A stretch of 61,827 bases of DNA from Hymenobacter rigui (GCF_003944715.1 NZ_RWIT01000023.1:1-61827), one strand, 5' to 3'; numbered from the stretch's first letter, positions 17,572-26,295 are shown. Program-made: numbers and translations. The notes: generated by a model not told the origin, from the sequence alone.

Positions 17572-17589
17572 AGTTGTGCCGGTACCCAT
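17554..17589 (-). CDS. thrL: Threonine leader peptide
   Basis: An 11-codon reading frame encodes MGTGTTITTTR. Six of the 11 residues are Thr and one is Ile, which is far from chance in this genome. The stop codon lies in the loop of the first leader hairpin, and the terminator in front of thrA follows. This is the arrangement of a classical ribosome-dependent attenuator, in which scarce charged Thr-tRNA (or Ile-tRNA) stalls the ribosome and lets transcription continue into thrABC. It is too short for standard gene finders. Translation itself is inferred. Confidence 0.85.
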   Translation of the reverse strand: MGTGTTITTTR

Positions 17590-17667
17590 CAGAGTGAGGG
17601 GCGAAGCGGGGTAAAAAGCAGGAGCAGCACCGGGCCGGACCATATACCTGAGGAGATTAACGCTGGC

Positions 17668-17674
17668 CAAAGTA
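17668..17674 (-). promoter_or_regulatory. Candidate -7 element of the thr operon
   Basis: The minus-strand sequence TACTTTG resembles the Bacteroidota -7 element (TAnnTTTG) but is one base short. Transcription would begin near 17661, about 72 bases before the leader ATG. I find no good -33 TTG, so this is tentative. Confidence 0.35.
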
Positions 17675-17750
17675 GGAATTATTCCAAACGGCCCGCATTT
17701 CCGGAACAGAATTATTTACGATTTCTACCGAATGATACGAACCGCAGAAT

Positions 17751-17856
17751 TGGTGTAGAGACGCGACACTTCGCGTCTCAGGATTGCCAATGTTGTTTGA
17801 TAGGTATGGGGTTGGTCGTTCACCGAGAAGACGCGAAGTGTCGCGTCTCTACACCA
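17751..17856. repeat. Dispersed palindromic repeat, copy B
   Basis: Arms 17751-17778 and 17829-17856 are perfect 28-base reverse complements. They share the core gtagagacgcgacacttcgc with copies A (13776-13880) and C (48333-48430). It lies between the divergent thr operon and prfA promoters. Confidence 0.9.
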
Positions 17857-17926
17857 GTTCTAGCGGTTCCGCCCGCATCGGCGCCGTCGGATACTTCCTG
17901 CTTATTTACCAACGACTTCGTTTCCG

Positions 17927-17934
17927 TACCTTTG
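17927..17934 (+). promoter_or_regulatory. -7 promoter element of prfA
   Basis: TACCTTTG is an exact match to the Bacteroidota -7 consensus, 28 bases before the prfA start, giving a short leader of roughly 22 bases. Confidence 0.6.
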
Positions 17935-17962
17935 CACTCCCCATACATTTTCTGAAGGCAAG

Positions 17963-19033
17963 ATGCTAGATAAACTGGAGGCCATCCAACAGCGCTTTGA
18001 GGACGTGAGCGAGCAGCTCACCCAACCCGAAGCCATGAGCGACATGAAACGCTTCAAGGCCCTCAATAAGGAATACAAGGACCTCGGCAAAATCGTGACC
18101 GAGTACAAGGCCTACCAGAACGTGCTGGCCAACATCGAAGGCGCCAAGGAGGTCATTGCCAACGAAAAGGACGAGGACTTCCGCCAGATGGCCAAGGACG
18201 AGCTGGAAACGCTCTACCCCGAGCAGGAGCGCCTGGAAGCCGTTATCAAAGAGCTGCTTATCCCCAAAGACCCCAACGACAGCAAGGACATCATCATGGA
18301 AATCCGGGCCGGGGCCGGGGGGGATGAGGCGGCTATTTTTGCCGGCGACCTGCAGCGTATGTACATGCGCTTCGCCGAAAAGCAGAACTGGAAAATGGAA
18401 TTGGTAGACGCCACCGAGGGCACGTCGGGCGGCTACAAGGAAATTATCCTGGCCGTGAAGGGCGAGGACGTGTACGGCAAGCTCAAGTTCGAATCGGGGG
18501 TGCACCGCGTGCAGCGCGTGCCAGCCACCGAAACCCAGGGTCGCATTCACACCTCGGTAGCTTCTATTGTAGTAATGCCCGAGGCCGAGGAGCTGGACGT
18601 GCAGATTGATATGAACGAGGTGCGCAAAGACCTGTTCATGTCGTCGGGCCCCGGCGGGCAGTCGGTAAACACCACCTACTCGGCCGTGCGCCTCACCCAC
18701 TTGCCCACCGGCATCGTGGCTCAGTGCCAGGATCAGAAGTCGCAGCTCAAGAACTTTGATAAGGCCCTGCAGGTACTTCGCTCGCGCCTCTACGAAATTG
18801 AGCTGGCCAAAAAGAACGAAGCCGAAGGTGCGGCCCGCAAGAGCATGATTGGCGGCGGCGACCGGTCGGACAAAATCCGCACCTACAACTACCCCCAAGG
18901 TCGCGTAACCGACCACCGCATCGGCCTCACGGTGTACAACCTGTCGTCGGTAATGGACGGCAACATCGACGAGTTTGTGGAGCAGCTGCGTATTGCCGAA
19001 AGCGCCGAGCGCCTGCAGGAAGGCGTAGGATAA
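17963..19033 (+). CDS. prfA: Peptide chain release factor 1
   Basis: This 356-residue release factor ends translation at UAA and UAG. The catalytic GGQ motif is in SSGPGGQSVNTTYSAVRLTH (near residue 230), and the N-terminal coiled-coil region (LEAIQQRFEDVSEQL) is intact. Length is normal for RF1. It has its own -7 element and is followed by two hairpins, so it is probably monocistronic. Confidence 0.97.
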   Translation: MLDKLEAIQQRFEDVSEQLTQPEAMSDMKRFKALNKEYKDLGKIVTEYKAYQNVLANIEGAKEVIANEKDEDFRQMAKDELETLYPEQERLEAVIKELLIPKDPNDSKDIIMEIRAGAGGDEAAIFAGDLQRMYMRFAEKQNWKMELVDATEGTSGGYKEIILAVKGEDVYGKLKFESGVHRVQRVPATETQGRIHTSVASIVVMPEAEELDVQIDMNEVRKDLFMSSGPGGQSVNTTYSAVRLTHLPTGIVAQCQDQKSQLKNFDKALQVLRSRLYEIELAKKNEAEGAARKSMIGGGDRSDKIRTYNYPQGRVTDHRIGLTVYNLSSVMDGNIDEFVEQLRIAESAERLQEGVG

Positions 19034-19047
19034 GCGTAGAACTGTAG

Positions 19048-19106
19048 AACAAGCTGTAGCTTGTTTCCGGAACTGCCCCGCCTGATGCAATCCGGGTGGG
19101 GCAGTT
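19048..19106 (+). terminator. Double hairpin after prfA
   Basis: Two hairpins follow the stop: aacaagct/agcttgtt (19048-19065) and aactgcccc/ggggcagtt (19071-19106). The second is followed by tttg and may be the functional terminator. Confidence 0.65.
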
Positions 19107-19163
19107 TGCGTTTGAAGTTGTTGTATTCACCGCCGTAGCTACCCAATCGGCGCAAGCTAAAGC

Positions 19164-20693
19164 ATGCGTTACTACCTACTTCCGCTTGTCCTGCTGCTCT
19201 CGTTCCTGGTGGTGCTGCTGCCCGGCTGCGAGCCCAAGGAGGACATCATCACCACCGACAGCAGCGCCCGGCTGGAGTTTACCCAGGACACGGTGAAGTT
19301 TGACACGGTATTCACCTCGGTGGGCACTGTGAGCAAGCGGCTGTGGGTGTACAACCGCAACGCCCGTGCCGTGCGGGTGTCGGAAATCAGCCTGCAGAAT
19401 CGGCCCGGCGTAACGTACAGCCTGCTGGTGAACGGGGAGCCCACGCTCACAGCCCGCGACGTAGAAATCCGGGGCAAGGACAGCCTGCTGGTACTGGTGC
19501 GCGCCACCATCGACCCCACGCCCTCCGACCTCAAGCCGTTTCTGGTGGTGGATGACCTGAAATTCCGCACCAATGGCAACGAGCAGGTGGTAAAAGTGCT
19601 CAGCTACGGCCAGAACGCCTACTTCCACAATCAGGAAGAAATCCGCCGCAATACCATCTGGAAGGCCGATAAGCCCCACGTCATTTTCGACTACGCCTTC
19701 GTGGATTCGCTCGTGACGCTGACCATTGAGCCGGGCACCCGCATCTATAGCCACGCCGGCGCGGCCCTGCTGGTGGGTGGCACCCTGCGCTGCAATGCCG
19801 ACTTCCGGCCCACCGCCGAGCTGAAACCCACGGACCGCAACTTCGTGCGTTTCCAAGCCGACCGGCGCGAGGAGCAGTACCAGGATACGCCGGGCCAGTG
19901 GGGCGGCATCTGGTTCCTGTCGAGCAGCCGCGACAACGTGGTTCGCTTTACTGAAATCAAGAACAGTGCCTTTGGGCTGCTGGTGCTCAACCCCAAAATA
20001 TTGCGCCCGTTTCCGAGCGTGACGGTAGAAAACTCAGTCATTCAGAACATCAGCAGCGCCAAACAGGCCTTCACCAACGCCGGCGTACAAATTGCGCTGG
20101 ACGGAGCGGCACTACTGGCCCTATCGGGTAACTTCACGGCCCGTAACGTACTGATGGCCAATTGTGAGCAATATGCCGTGGAAGGGCTGTTGGGAAGCAG
20201 TCTGCAGCTGGATTACTGCACCATTGCCAACTACACCACGCTGGCTAATCGGCTGACTCCGTCGGTCATTTTGGCCTCCTCCCTCAAAATCAACAACCAG
20301 GTAAAAACGGCGGCTCCCAGCCTGACGATGCGCAACTCCATCGTGTGGGGCTCGATGCGGGAAGGGGAGGAGCTGGAGTTTGTGGATGGGGAACAGTACG
20401 CGGGCAATATCAGCATCAGTAGCAGCGTACTGAAAACCAAGAAGTACGACAACACGGCTACGCTGGGCCAGCGCAAAAACGGCAATATTCTGAACCCCAC
20501 CGAAGGCCCGGGCTACCTGTTCAAGAGTACCCCGCTGCGGTTCCGGGGCAAAACCCTGGATTTCCAGCTCGACACCCTCTCGCCTGCCAGCAACAAAGCC
20601 GTGCCCCTGCCCGGCCTGACCCGCGACTTGCTGAACCGCTCCCGCAACTCTACCACCCCGGATATTGGAGCCTACGAGCGTGTGAATCCGTAG
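19164..20693 (+). CDS. Lipoprotein with predicted right-handed beta-helix
   Basis: This is a 509-residue lipoprotein with lipobox LLPGC (Cys21). Residues about 40-150 look like an immunoglobulin-like beta domain (FDTVFTSVGTVSKRLWVYNR). Residues about 190-480 show strand-turn repeats of a right-handed parallel beta-helix, as in pectate-lyase-like surface proteins (TIEPGTRIYSHAGAALLVGG; NSVIQNIS; LQLDYCTIANYT). The ending TPDIGAYERVNP is a common close of such proteins in Bacteroidota. No catalytic residues are obvious. It is probably an exposed cell-surface protein of unknown substrate. Confidence 0.75.
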   Translation: MRYYLLPLVLLLSFLVVLLPGCEPKEDIITTDSSARLEFTQDTVKFDTVFTSVGTVSKRLWVYNRNARAVRVSEISLQNRPGVTYSLLVNGEPTLTARDVEIRGKDSLLVLVRATIDPTPSDLKPFLVVDDLKFRTNGNEQVVKVLSYGQNAYFHNQEEIRRNTIWKADKPHVIFDYAFVDSLVTLTIEPGTRIYSHAGAALLVGGTLRCNADFRPTAELKPTDRNFVRFQADRREEQYQDTPGQWGGIWFLSSSRDNVVRFTEIKNSAFGLLVLNPKILRPFPSVTVENSVIQNISSAKQAFTNAGVQIALDGAALLALSGNFTARNVLMANCEQYAVEGLLGSSLQLDYCTIANYTTLANRLTPSVILASSLKINNQVKTAAPSLTMRNSIVWGSMREGEELEFVDGEQYAGNISISSSVLKTKKYDNTATLGQRKNGNILNPTEGPGYLFKSTPLRFRGKTLDFQLDTLSPASNKAVPLPGLTRDLLNRSRNSTTPDIGAYERVNP

Positions 20694-20697
20694 GGGC

Positions 20698-20798
20698 GTA
20701 GTGAGTAGAAAGTACGGAGTAATGAGACGTTTATTCTACTGATCTTTTCTTTGGCTGTCGGGCGAATGTCTCATTACTCCTTACTTTTTACTCACTAC
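20698..20798. repeat. Palindromic repeat, 31-bp arms
   Basis: Arms 20698-20728 and 20768-20798 are reverse complements with 2 mismatches (outer sequence gtagtgagtag). It lies between two plus-strand genes. Confidence 0.85.
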
Positions 20799-20809
20799 CA
20801 CACTAACCC

Positions 20810-21232
20810 ATGCACTTCATCCAGAAACGCCTGCGGCTGCCGGCCGTAAGCCGGGGCTTTCATCTGATTACCGATCTGCTGGTGGCCGAGCTGCCGGAAC
20901 TGGAGCAGATTCAGGTGGGCACGGCGCAGTTTTTTATTCAGCATACCTCCGCCAGCCTGAGCATCAACGAAAACGCCGACCCCACCGTGCGGCACGATTT
21001 CGAGCAGTTTTTCAACCGCTTGGCACCCGAAAATGCACCCTATTTTCGGCATACCATGGAAGGGCCTGATGATATGCCGGCCCACCTCAAGGCCAGTCTG
21101 CTGGGGCACGCGGTGCAGGTGCCTATTATGCGCGGAGAGCTGGCCCTGGGCACCTGGCAGGGTATTTATCTGGGGGAGCACCGTAACCACGGCGGCCGCC
21201 GCTGGGTGCTGGCTACGCTGATGGGGCAATAG
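20810..21232 (+). CDS. yjbQ: YjbQ family protein (UPF0047)
   Basis: This 140-residue protein of the YjbQ/UPF0047 family carries the typical motifs FFIQHTSASLSINENADPTV (about residues 44-63) and the C-terminal ALGTWQGIYLGEHRNHGGRR. Some members have been annotated as secondary thiamine-phosphate synthases; the physiological role is not settled. The conserved His and Glu residues in these motifs are kept. It begins 11 bases after a long palindrome. Confidence 0.92.
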   Translation: MHFIQKRLRLPAVSRGFHLITDLLVAELPELEQIQVGTAQFFIQHTSASLSINENADPTVRHDFEQFFNRLAPENAPYFRHTMEGPDDMPAHLKASLLGHAVQVPIMRGELALGTWQGIYLGEHRNHGGRRWVLATLMGQ

Positions 21233-21330
21233 GCCGGATTGGGCCGGCAACCGCCACAGGCTGAGCGAAATATTCCGCTGAGAACAAGCCGCTGGCCTGA
21301 CTTTCGCGTATAGGGTTGAAAAAAGCCAGA

Positions 21331-21909
21331 ATGCCTGTCGTCCTCCTGATTTCTGCCGTAAAAGCTGCCACTGCTGCGTCGTTGTACGTGGCGCTGTGGC
21401 TGGGTGTGCCCGGTTCAGGACCGGAAACCGGCAAAGCAGCCAGCCGCAAGCCTGCTGCCCAGGTTACGCGTGCTACCCGGCCCGCCGCACCGCCTTTGGC
21501 TACGCGGCAAGTCCGGCTTACCAATGATTCGTTGGCCGGGCAGCCATTTGGCGAGGAGCCGACGGTGCAGGAATTACTCCGCAATGGTGGCCGAATAGTA
21601 GCGCGCAAACCGTACCGCAACCTCTATGAGGCCGGCCAGGTGGATACCATTCTGCTGGTGCGGCATCAAGGAAACATCTTCGAGTTTTACCGGGCGCCGG
21701 AAAAGGACCTGCTGCGCGATGCCGTCGTAGTGAATTTCGAGCCGGTGTACGGCCGCCGCCTGCGTACCCGCCTGGCTAAAGCCCACCGCCCCGCCGCCAC
21801 TACCATCGATAAAGTGCGCATCGGTGACTCAGAGCGGACCAATTACGTGTCGGTCGTGTACCAGAGTGGCCGCCTTAGCACGGTACACGTGGAGCCGTAC
21901 GTGGATTAG
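21331..21909 (+). CDS. Hypothetical membrane-anchored protein
   Basis: This is a 192-residue protein with an N-terminal hydrophobic segment (MPVVLLISAVKAATAASLYV) and an Ala/Pro-rich linker. The folded domain starts near VRLTNDSLAGQPFGEEPTVQ and contains DTILLVRHQGNIFEFYRAPE. I do not recognise the family. The ATG at 21331 was preferred over a TTG five codons upstream. It converges with the lipoprotein gene at 21914, leaving only a few bases between stops. Confidence 0.65.
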   Translation: MPVVLLISAVKAATAASLYVALWLGVPGSGPETGKAASRKPAAQVTRATRPAAPPLATRQVRLTNDSLAGQPFGEEPTVQELLRNGGRIVARKPYRNLYEAGQVDTILLVRHQGNIFEFYRAPEKDLLRDAVVVNFEPVYGRRLRTRLAKAHRPAATTIDKVRIGDSERTNYVSVVYQSGRLSTVHVEPYVD

Positions 21910-21913
21910 CGGT

Positions 21914-22495
21914 TTATAGCACCCGTCCCCGCACCGCGTACCGCACGGAGTCAAACAGAATCAGCTTCTGCACGCCGTTCACCGAATAGCTAACCAGCCG
22001 GCCGTTCTGGCAATGCAGCTCCAGGGCTTTGGCTGAATACACCAGTGGATTGTCCTGGGCTACCATAGCGGTAACATCCTGTACCATAGAATCCCGGCTA
22101 ATCACGGTGAGTTTTTCCACCGGGTGGTCGGTGCCGGATTGGCGGCGGTACGTGCGCTGGAGCAGGCCGGAAGGCAGGGTCATAGAGTCGACGGCATACA
22201 GGCCGCGCAGGGCGGGCTTGTTGATATCGGCCTGCTGAAAAATCTGTAGCTCCTTGGCCCAGTCGGTTTTTGGGACGCGGGTGGTTTCCTGCTTGCCGTC
22301 GCGCAGCAGTACCTGCTTTTCCACGGCTGGCTGCTGCTGGTTCAACTGCTGGCTTTGCTGTTCCAGGAAGCCAGGCAAATCAAAGTAAGCCGGCTTGTGG
22401 TTGGCCGGATTCGGGCGTACGGTGGCCGTGTCGCCGGAGCCGCATGCCGCCAGCCCCAGCAACCCGCCCAGCAGTACCGGCGTGTACTTATGCAT
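21914..22495 (-). CDS. Hypothetical lipoprotein
   Basis: This is a 193-residue lipoprotein with lipobox GLAAC (Cys18). A Gln-rich stretch (FLEQQSQQLNQQQPAVEKQV) is followed by a beta-rich domain. No family is recognised. The start overlaps the end of gpmI by 8 bases on the same strand, so it is probably the second gene of a gpmI transcript. Confidence 0.75.
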   Translation of the reverse strand: MHKYTPVLLGGLLGLAACGSGDTATVRPNPANHKPAYFDLPGFLEQQSQQLNQQQPAVEKQVLLRDGKQETTRVPKTDWAKELQIFQQADINKPALRGLYAVDSMTLPSGLLQRTYRRQSGTDHPVEKLTVISRDSMVQDVTAMVAQDNPLVYSAKALELHCQNGRLVSYSVNGVQKLILFDSVRYAVRGRVL

Positions 22496-24035
22496 TCGGA
22501 GTAGTTTCCGGGCGGAGCAGGCTTTGGCCGCTCATAGCCTCGGGTTGCGGAATACCCATCAGCTCCAGCACGGTGGGAGCAATGTCGCCCAGCTTGCCAT
22601 CGGCTACGGCTCCGGTGTAGTCATTGCTGGCCAGAATGCAGGGCACCAGGTTGGTAGTATGGGCCGTGTTGGGCGAGCCATCGGGGTTAATCATCATGTC
22701 GGCGTTGCCGTGGTCGGCAATGATGATGCAGGCATAATCGGAGGCCAGCGCGGCCTCAATTACCCCTTTGGCGCACTCATCCACGGCCTCGGCAGCCTTC
22801 ACGGCAGCCTCAAACACGCCGGTGTGGCCCACCATATCGGTGTTGGCGAAGTTGAGCACCACAAAATCCGTGGTTTTGGCCTGCAGCTCCGGCACCAGGG
22901 CGTCGCGCAGCTCGTAGGCACTCATTTCGGGCTGCAGATCGTAAGTGGCTACTTTGGGCGAGTTGCGCATAATGCGCTTCTCCCCGCCAAACTCCACCTC
23001 CCGGCCCCCCGAGAAGAAGAACGTCACGTGTGGGTACTTCTCGGTTTCAGCAATACGGATCTGGGTTTTGCCGTGCGCGGCCAGCACCTCGCCCAGGGTT
23101 TCTTCCAAGTTATCCTTCTCGAAGATGGGCGTGACGCCGGTAAAGGTGGCGTCGTAGTTGGTCATGGTGAGGTAGTGCAGGTTCAGGCGGTGCATCTCGA
23201 AGGCGTGGAAATCCTGCTGGGTAAGCGCCTGCGTGATTTCCCGGCCCCGGTCGGTGCGGAAGTTGAAGCACAGCACCACGTCGCCTTCCTGAATGGTGGT
23301 CAGCGGCTGGCCGTCGGCTCCGGTTTTCACAATCGGCTTCAAAAACTCATCCGTCACGCCTTCCTTGTACGAGTCCAGCATGCTCTGAATCAGGTTCTGC
23401 GAAGGCGCACCCTTGCCGTTCACCAGCAGGTCGTAGGCCAGCTTCACCCGCTCCCAGCGGTTGTCACGGTCCATGGCGTAGTAGCGGCCCACAATGGAGG
23501 CAATCCGGCCGCTGGCCCCGCGCTGCAGGTGCTGCTCCAGGTCGTTCACGTAGCTCACGCCACCCTTGGGGTCGGTGTCGCGGCCATCGGTGAAGGCATG
23601 AATGAACACGTTGTGCACGTCCTGGTCGTGGGCAATGGTGCACAGGGCTTTCAGGTGTTCGATATGGGAGTGGACGCCCCCATCGGAGAGCAGGCCCATC
23701 AGGTGCACCGGCTTGTTGTTGAGGCGGGCATACTCGAAAGCCTTCATCAGCGCGGGCATACCGGCCAGCTTCCGCTCCCGGATAGCCTTATTGATGCGCA
23801 CCAGATCCTGGTACACTACGCGGCCGGCCCCAATGTTCATGTGGCCCACCTCGGAGTTGCCCATCTGCCCGTCAGGCAGGCCTACGGCCTCACCGGATGC
23901 CTGGAGTTTGCTGTGCGGGAAGCGCTGAAACAGCGAATCGACAAATGGCGTACGAGCCTGGTCAATAGCCGAAACCTCTTTATTCTGCGCCAGCCCCCAG
24001 CCGTCCAGAATTACCAGCAATACCTGTTTGTTCAT
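22488..24035 (-). CDS. gpmI: 2,3-bisphosphoglycerate-independent phosphoglycerate mutase
   Basis: This 515-residue glycolytic enzyme interconverts 3- and 2-phosphoglycerate without a bisphosphate cofactor. The opening KQVLLVILDGWGL holds the first metal-binding Asp, and the phosphorylated Ser lies in GQMGNSEVGHMNIGAGR (about residue 61). The C-terminal metal site is FANTDMVGHTGVFEA and IIADHGNADMM. Length is typical. An exact -7 element lies five bases before the ATG. Confidence 0.97.
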   Translation of the reverse strand: MNKQVLLVILDGWGLAQNKEVSAIDQARTPFVDSLFQRFPHSKLQASGEAVGLPDGQMGNSEVGHMNIGAGRVVYQDLVRINKAIRERKLAGMPALMKAFEYARLNNKPVHLMGLLSDGGVHSHIEHLKALCTIAHDQDVHNVFIHAFTDGRDTDPKGGVSYVNDLEQHLQRGASGRIASIVGRYYAMDRDNRWERVKLAYDLLVNGKGAPSQNLIQSMLDSYKEGVTDEFLKPIVKTGADGQPLTTIQEGDVVLCFNFRTDRGREITQALTQQDFHAFEMHRLNLHYLTMTNYDATFTGVTPIFEKDNLEETLGEVLAAHGKTQIRIAETEKYPHVTFFFSGGREVEFGGEKRIMRNSPKVATYDLQPEMSAYELRDALVPELQAKTTDFVVLNFANTDMVGHTGVFEAAVKAAEAVDECAKGVIEAALASDYACIIIADHGNADMMINPDGSPNTAHTTNLVPCILASNDYTGAVADGKLGDIAPTVLELMGIPQPEAMSGQSLLRPETTPNA

Positions 24036-24040
24036 GAGGG

Positions 24041-24048
24041 CAAAGATA
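24041..24048 (-). promoter_or_regulatory. -7 element directly before gpmI
   Basis: On the minus strand this reads TATCTTTG, an exact consensus match, followed by only five bases before the gpmI ATG. The transcript start would fall at or next to the start codon, giving a leaderless or nearly leaderless mRNA. Confidence 0.6.
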
Positions 24049-24180
24049 GGCCGGCTACAGCGAAACGCCCACGTTTTACCTAACTTGGTGGCGCAGAATT
24101 ACCCATTCGGCGAAGCCGCCGGCCCTGCCATCAGCTTGGCATCATTTTAGCACCCTGCATGACGAACCTTTACCGCTAGC

Positions 24181-24579
24181 ATGAAACGTACATTCCTTTT
24201 GGCCCTTACGCTGGTGTGGAGCTTATTGCTGACCGCCGGCCCCCTGGCCCAGGGCGAAGCTTTCGGGCCCGTGCGCACTGCTATCCGGAGCTCTTCTTCC
24301 CGTGATCTGGCGCAGTATTTTGCCCCTACCGTGGAGCTGAGCTTCGATGGCGACAAGCAGAGCTACAGCGCCACGCAGGCGGAGTTTGTGATGAAGGACT
24401 TCTTCGCCAAACACTCGCCTGCCTCCTTTGACTTTATTCACTATGGCGGAAGTAACGAGGGCACGCCCTATGCCGTGGGCAAATACGCCGGAAAAGACGG
24501 GGCGTACCGCATGTTTGTGAAAATGAAACAGGCGGGAGGTGGTCTGAAAATTGCCACCATCGACTTTACCAAAGAGTAA
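24181..24579 (+). CDS. DUF4783 secreted protein
   Basis: This 132-residue protein has a signal peptide (about residues 1-23, ending near PLAQG) and matches the DUF4783 pattern (VRTAIRSSSSRDLAQYFAPT; AEFVMKDFFAKHSPASFDF). The fold is probably NTF2-like. In related genomes it often sits before nadC, as here. The role is unknown. A terminator follows the stop. Confidence 0.8.
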   Translation: MKRTFLLALTLVWSLLLTAGPLAQGEAFGPVRTAIRSSSSRDLAQYFAPTVELSFDGDKQSYSATQAEFVMKDFFAKHSPASFDFIHYGGSNEGTPYAVGKYAGKDGAYRMFVKMKQAGGGLKIATIDFTKE

Positions 24580-24609
24580 CCAACCCCGTAGCGGCAACTG
24601 CCGTTGAAG

Positions 24610-24645
24610 AAAAGCGCCGTGGCAACCAGCTACGGCGCTTTTTTT
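24610..24645 (+). terminator. Terminator after the DUF4783 gene
   Basis: Stem aaaagcgccgt (24610-24620) pairs with acggcgctttt (24632-24642), followed by more T. It separates the DUF4783 gene from nadC. Confidence 0.85.
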
Positions 24646-24707
24646 ATGCCTTCCACTTCCCTGGGCCGGGTTTGCGGAGCCAGGGCAATGGAACGGCCCC
24701 TTTTTGC

Positions 24708-24715
24708 TATTTTTG
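24708..24715 (+). promoter_or_regulatory. -7 element directly before nadC
   Basis: TATTTTTG is an exact consensus match only four bases before the proposed GTG start of nadC. It supports a leaderless transcript, or alternatively a true start further downstream. Confidence 0.55.
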
Positions 24716-24719
24716 CACC

Positions 24720-25580
24720 GTGCAAACGCCCCCCTACCTCACCCCGGAAGCTCTCGACACCTTTATCCGCACCGCGCTGGCCGAAGACATCGGCGACGGT
24801 GACCATTCGGCTCTGTCAGCTATTCCGGCGGAGGCGCAGAACCGCGCCCACCTGCTGATCAAGGATGAAGGCGTATTGGCCGGGGTAGCGCTGGCGCACC
24901 TCATTTTCCGGGCTGTGGATGCTGATCTGCGTATTGAGCAGCGGCTGGAGGACGGGGCCCGCGTGAAGCACGGGGATGTGGCATTTATCGTGGAAGGCCG
25001 GGCCCAGAGTATTCTGACGGCGGAGCGGCTGGTGCTCAACTGCATGCAGCGCATGAGCGGCATTGCGACCCGCACGGCGTACCTGAACAGCCTGCTGGCC
25101 GGCACCAACGCCAAGCTGCTGGATACCCGCAAAACCACCCCCAACTTCCGCCTCTGCGAGAAATGGGCCGTGCTGATTGGTGGCGGTGTAAATCACCGCT
25201 ACGGCCTGTTCGATATGATTATCCTCAAGGATAACCACGTGGACTACGCCGGCGGTATCCGGCAGGCTATTGCAGCTTCCCAGTCCTATCTGGCCCGCAC
25301 CGGCCGCCAGCTACCCATTGAAGTGGAGACCCGCAACCTGAGTGAGGTGCAGCAGGTGTTGGATGCCGGCGGCGTTACCCGGATTATGCTGGACAACATG
25401 AGCCCCGCCCAACTGCGCGAAGCCGTGGCACTGGTAGCCGGCCGTTACCCGCTGGAAGCCAGTGGCGGTATTACGGAGGAAACCATTGCCGAGGTAGCCG
25501 CCACCGGCGTCGATTACATTTCGGTGGGGGCCCTTACCCATTCCATCCGCAGCCTCGATATGAGCCTGAAAGCGTTTTAA
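24720..25580 (+). CDS. nadC: Nicotinate-nucleotide pyrophosphorylase (carboxylating)
   Basis: This 286-residue enzyme makes nicotinate mononucleotide from quinolinate and PRPP in NAD synthesis. Motifs seen are EDIGDGDHS, ERLVLNCMQRMSGIATRTAY (near 105), LLDTRKTTPNFRLCEKWAV (near 135), GGGVNHRYGLFDMIILKDNH and the C-terminal EASGGITEETI. The GTG at 24720 (VQTPPYLTPEALDTF) fits the family N-terminus; an upstream ATG would overlap the promoter element. No nadA or nadB is in the window. Confidence 0.95.
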   Translation: MQTPPYLTPEALDTFIRTALAEDIGDGDHSALSAIPAEAQNRAHLLIKDEGVLAGVALAHLIFRAVDADLRIEQRLEDGARVKHGDVAFIVEGRAQSILTAERLVLNCMQRMSGIATRTAYLNSLLAGTNAKLLDTRKTTPNFRLCEKWAVLIGGGVNHRYGLFDMIILKDNHVDYAGGIRQAIAASQSYLARTGRQLPIEVETRNLSEVQQVLDAGGVTRIMLDNMSPAQLREAVALVAGRYPLEASGGITEETIAEVAATGVDYISVGALTHSIRSLDMSLKAF

Positions 25581-25583
25581 TGA

Positions 25584-25673
25584 GTTATTCGCTAACCGTT
25601 GTCAGTTGTTCGTTGTCAGTACGCTCTTATCTGATAACTGACAACGAACAACTGACAACGGTTAGCGAATAAC
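25584..25673. repeat. Perfect 36-bp inverted repeat
   Basis: Arms 25584-25619 and 25638-25673 are perfect reverse complements around an 18-base loop. The arm itself contains the near-repeat gttgtcagttgttcgttgtc. It lies four bases after the nadC stop and 16 before the next gene. Confidence 0.9.
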
Positions 25674-25689
25674 TGCCAACTAACATACA

Positions 25690-26295
25690 ATGCAACTCCC
25701 CAACCAACGCGGTGGCTACCGGCAACAGCAGCAGCAACAGGCTGCTTCACCACTGGCCATCCGCACCAAGAAACACCAGCTCGATACCGACACCTATACC
25801 AAACTGGCTATGGCCCGGGTGTGGCGGCGTGAGTGGTGGTATGCCCTTATTCCGTTTGCGGTGGGTTTGCTGCCGGCACTCATCTGGCCCTCGTGGTGGT
25901 GGCTGAGCGGCGCGCTGCTGCTCACGCTGCTGTACGTACTGTTCCGCTCGGCTCAGGTAACGGGCGTAACGCAGGTAGAGCAAACCAAGCCGCTGTTTGA
26001 AAAGCTCAGCTATGAGTTCGATAACAAGCAAGTGGTGCTGCGCCGCAACGACAAGGAAGGCATGCGCCTGACTTGGGATATGATTGGCAATGTAAAGCGC
26101 GAAGCCGACGGGTATCTGTTGTCGTTGAAAGCGCCGGAGATGCCTCAGGACCTGAAGGGCTGGCGGTTGTGGATGGCCAAAACCTTCGACACGCCTATTT
26201 TCATTCAGGTACCGGACCGGATTTTCAACTCGCCCAACGACCAGAAGCTGTTTGATGCTATGTTGCGGCGCAAAAACCTACTGCCCGGCGGCTAG
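25690..26295 (+). CDS. YcxB-like membrane protein
   Basis: This 201-residue protein has a Gln-rich N-terminus (RQQQQQQ), two adjacent membrane helices (about residues 52-90, WWYALIPFAVGLLPALIWP and WWWLSGALLLTLLYVLF) and a cytosolic C-terminal domain of the YcxB type (YEFDNKQVVLRRNDKEG, then FIQVPDRIF). The function of YcxB proteins is unknown. Length is normal. Confidence 0.75.
   Translation: MQLPNQRGGYRQQQQQQAASPLAIRTKKHQLDTDTYTKLAMARVWRREWWYALIPFAVGLLPALIWPSWWWLSGALLLTLLYVLFRSAQVTGVTQVEQTKPLFEKLSYEFDNKQVVLRRNDKEGMRLTWDMIGNVKREADGYLLSLKAPEMPQDLKGWRLWMAKTFDTPIFIQVPDRIFNSPNDQKLFDAMLRRKNLLPGG

Larger units (their letters stand above)
17590..17962. other. Divergent regulatory gap between thr operon and prfA
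   Basis: This 373-base gap contains the thr promoter candidate on one side, the prfA promoter on the other and one palindromic repeat (17751-17856) between them. I see no further gene. Confidence 0.6.

Noticed and set aside
17590..17962. A riboswitch instead of a leader-peptide attenuator upstream of thrA
   Set aside because: No known aptamer pattern is visible, and the Thr-rich short frame with competing stems explains the region fully.
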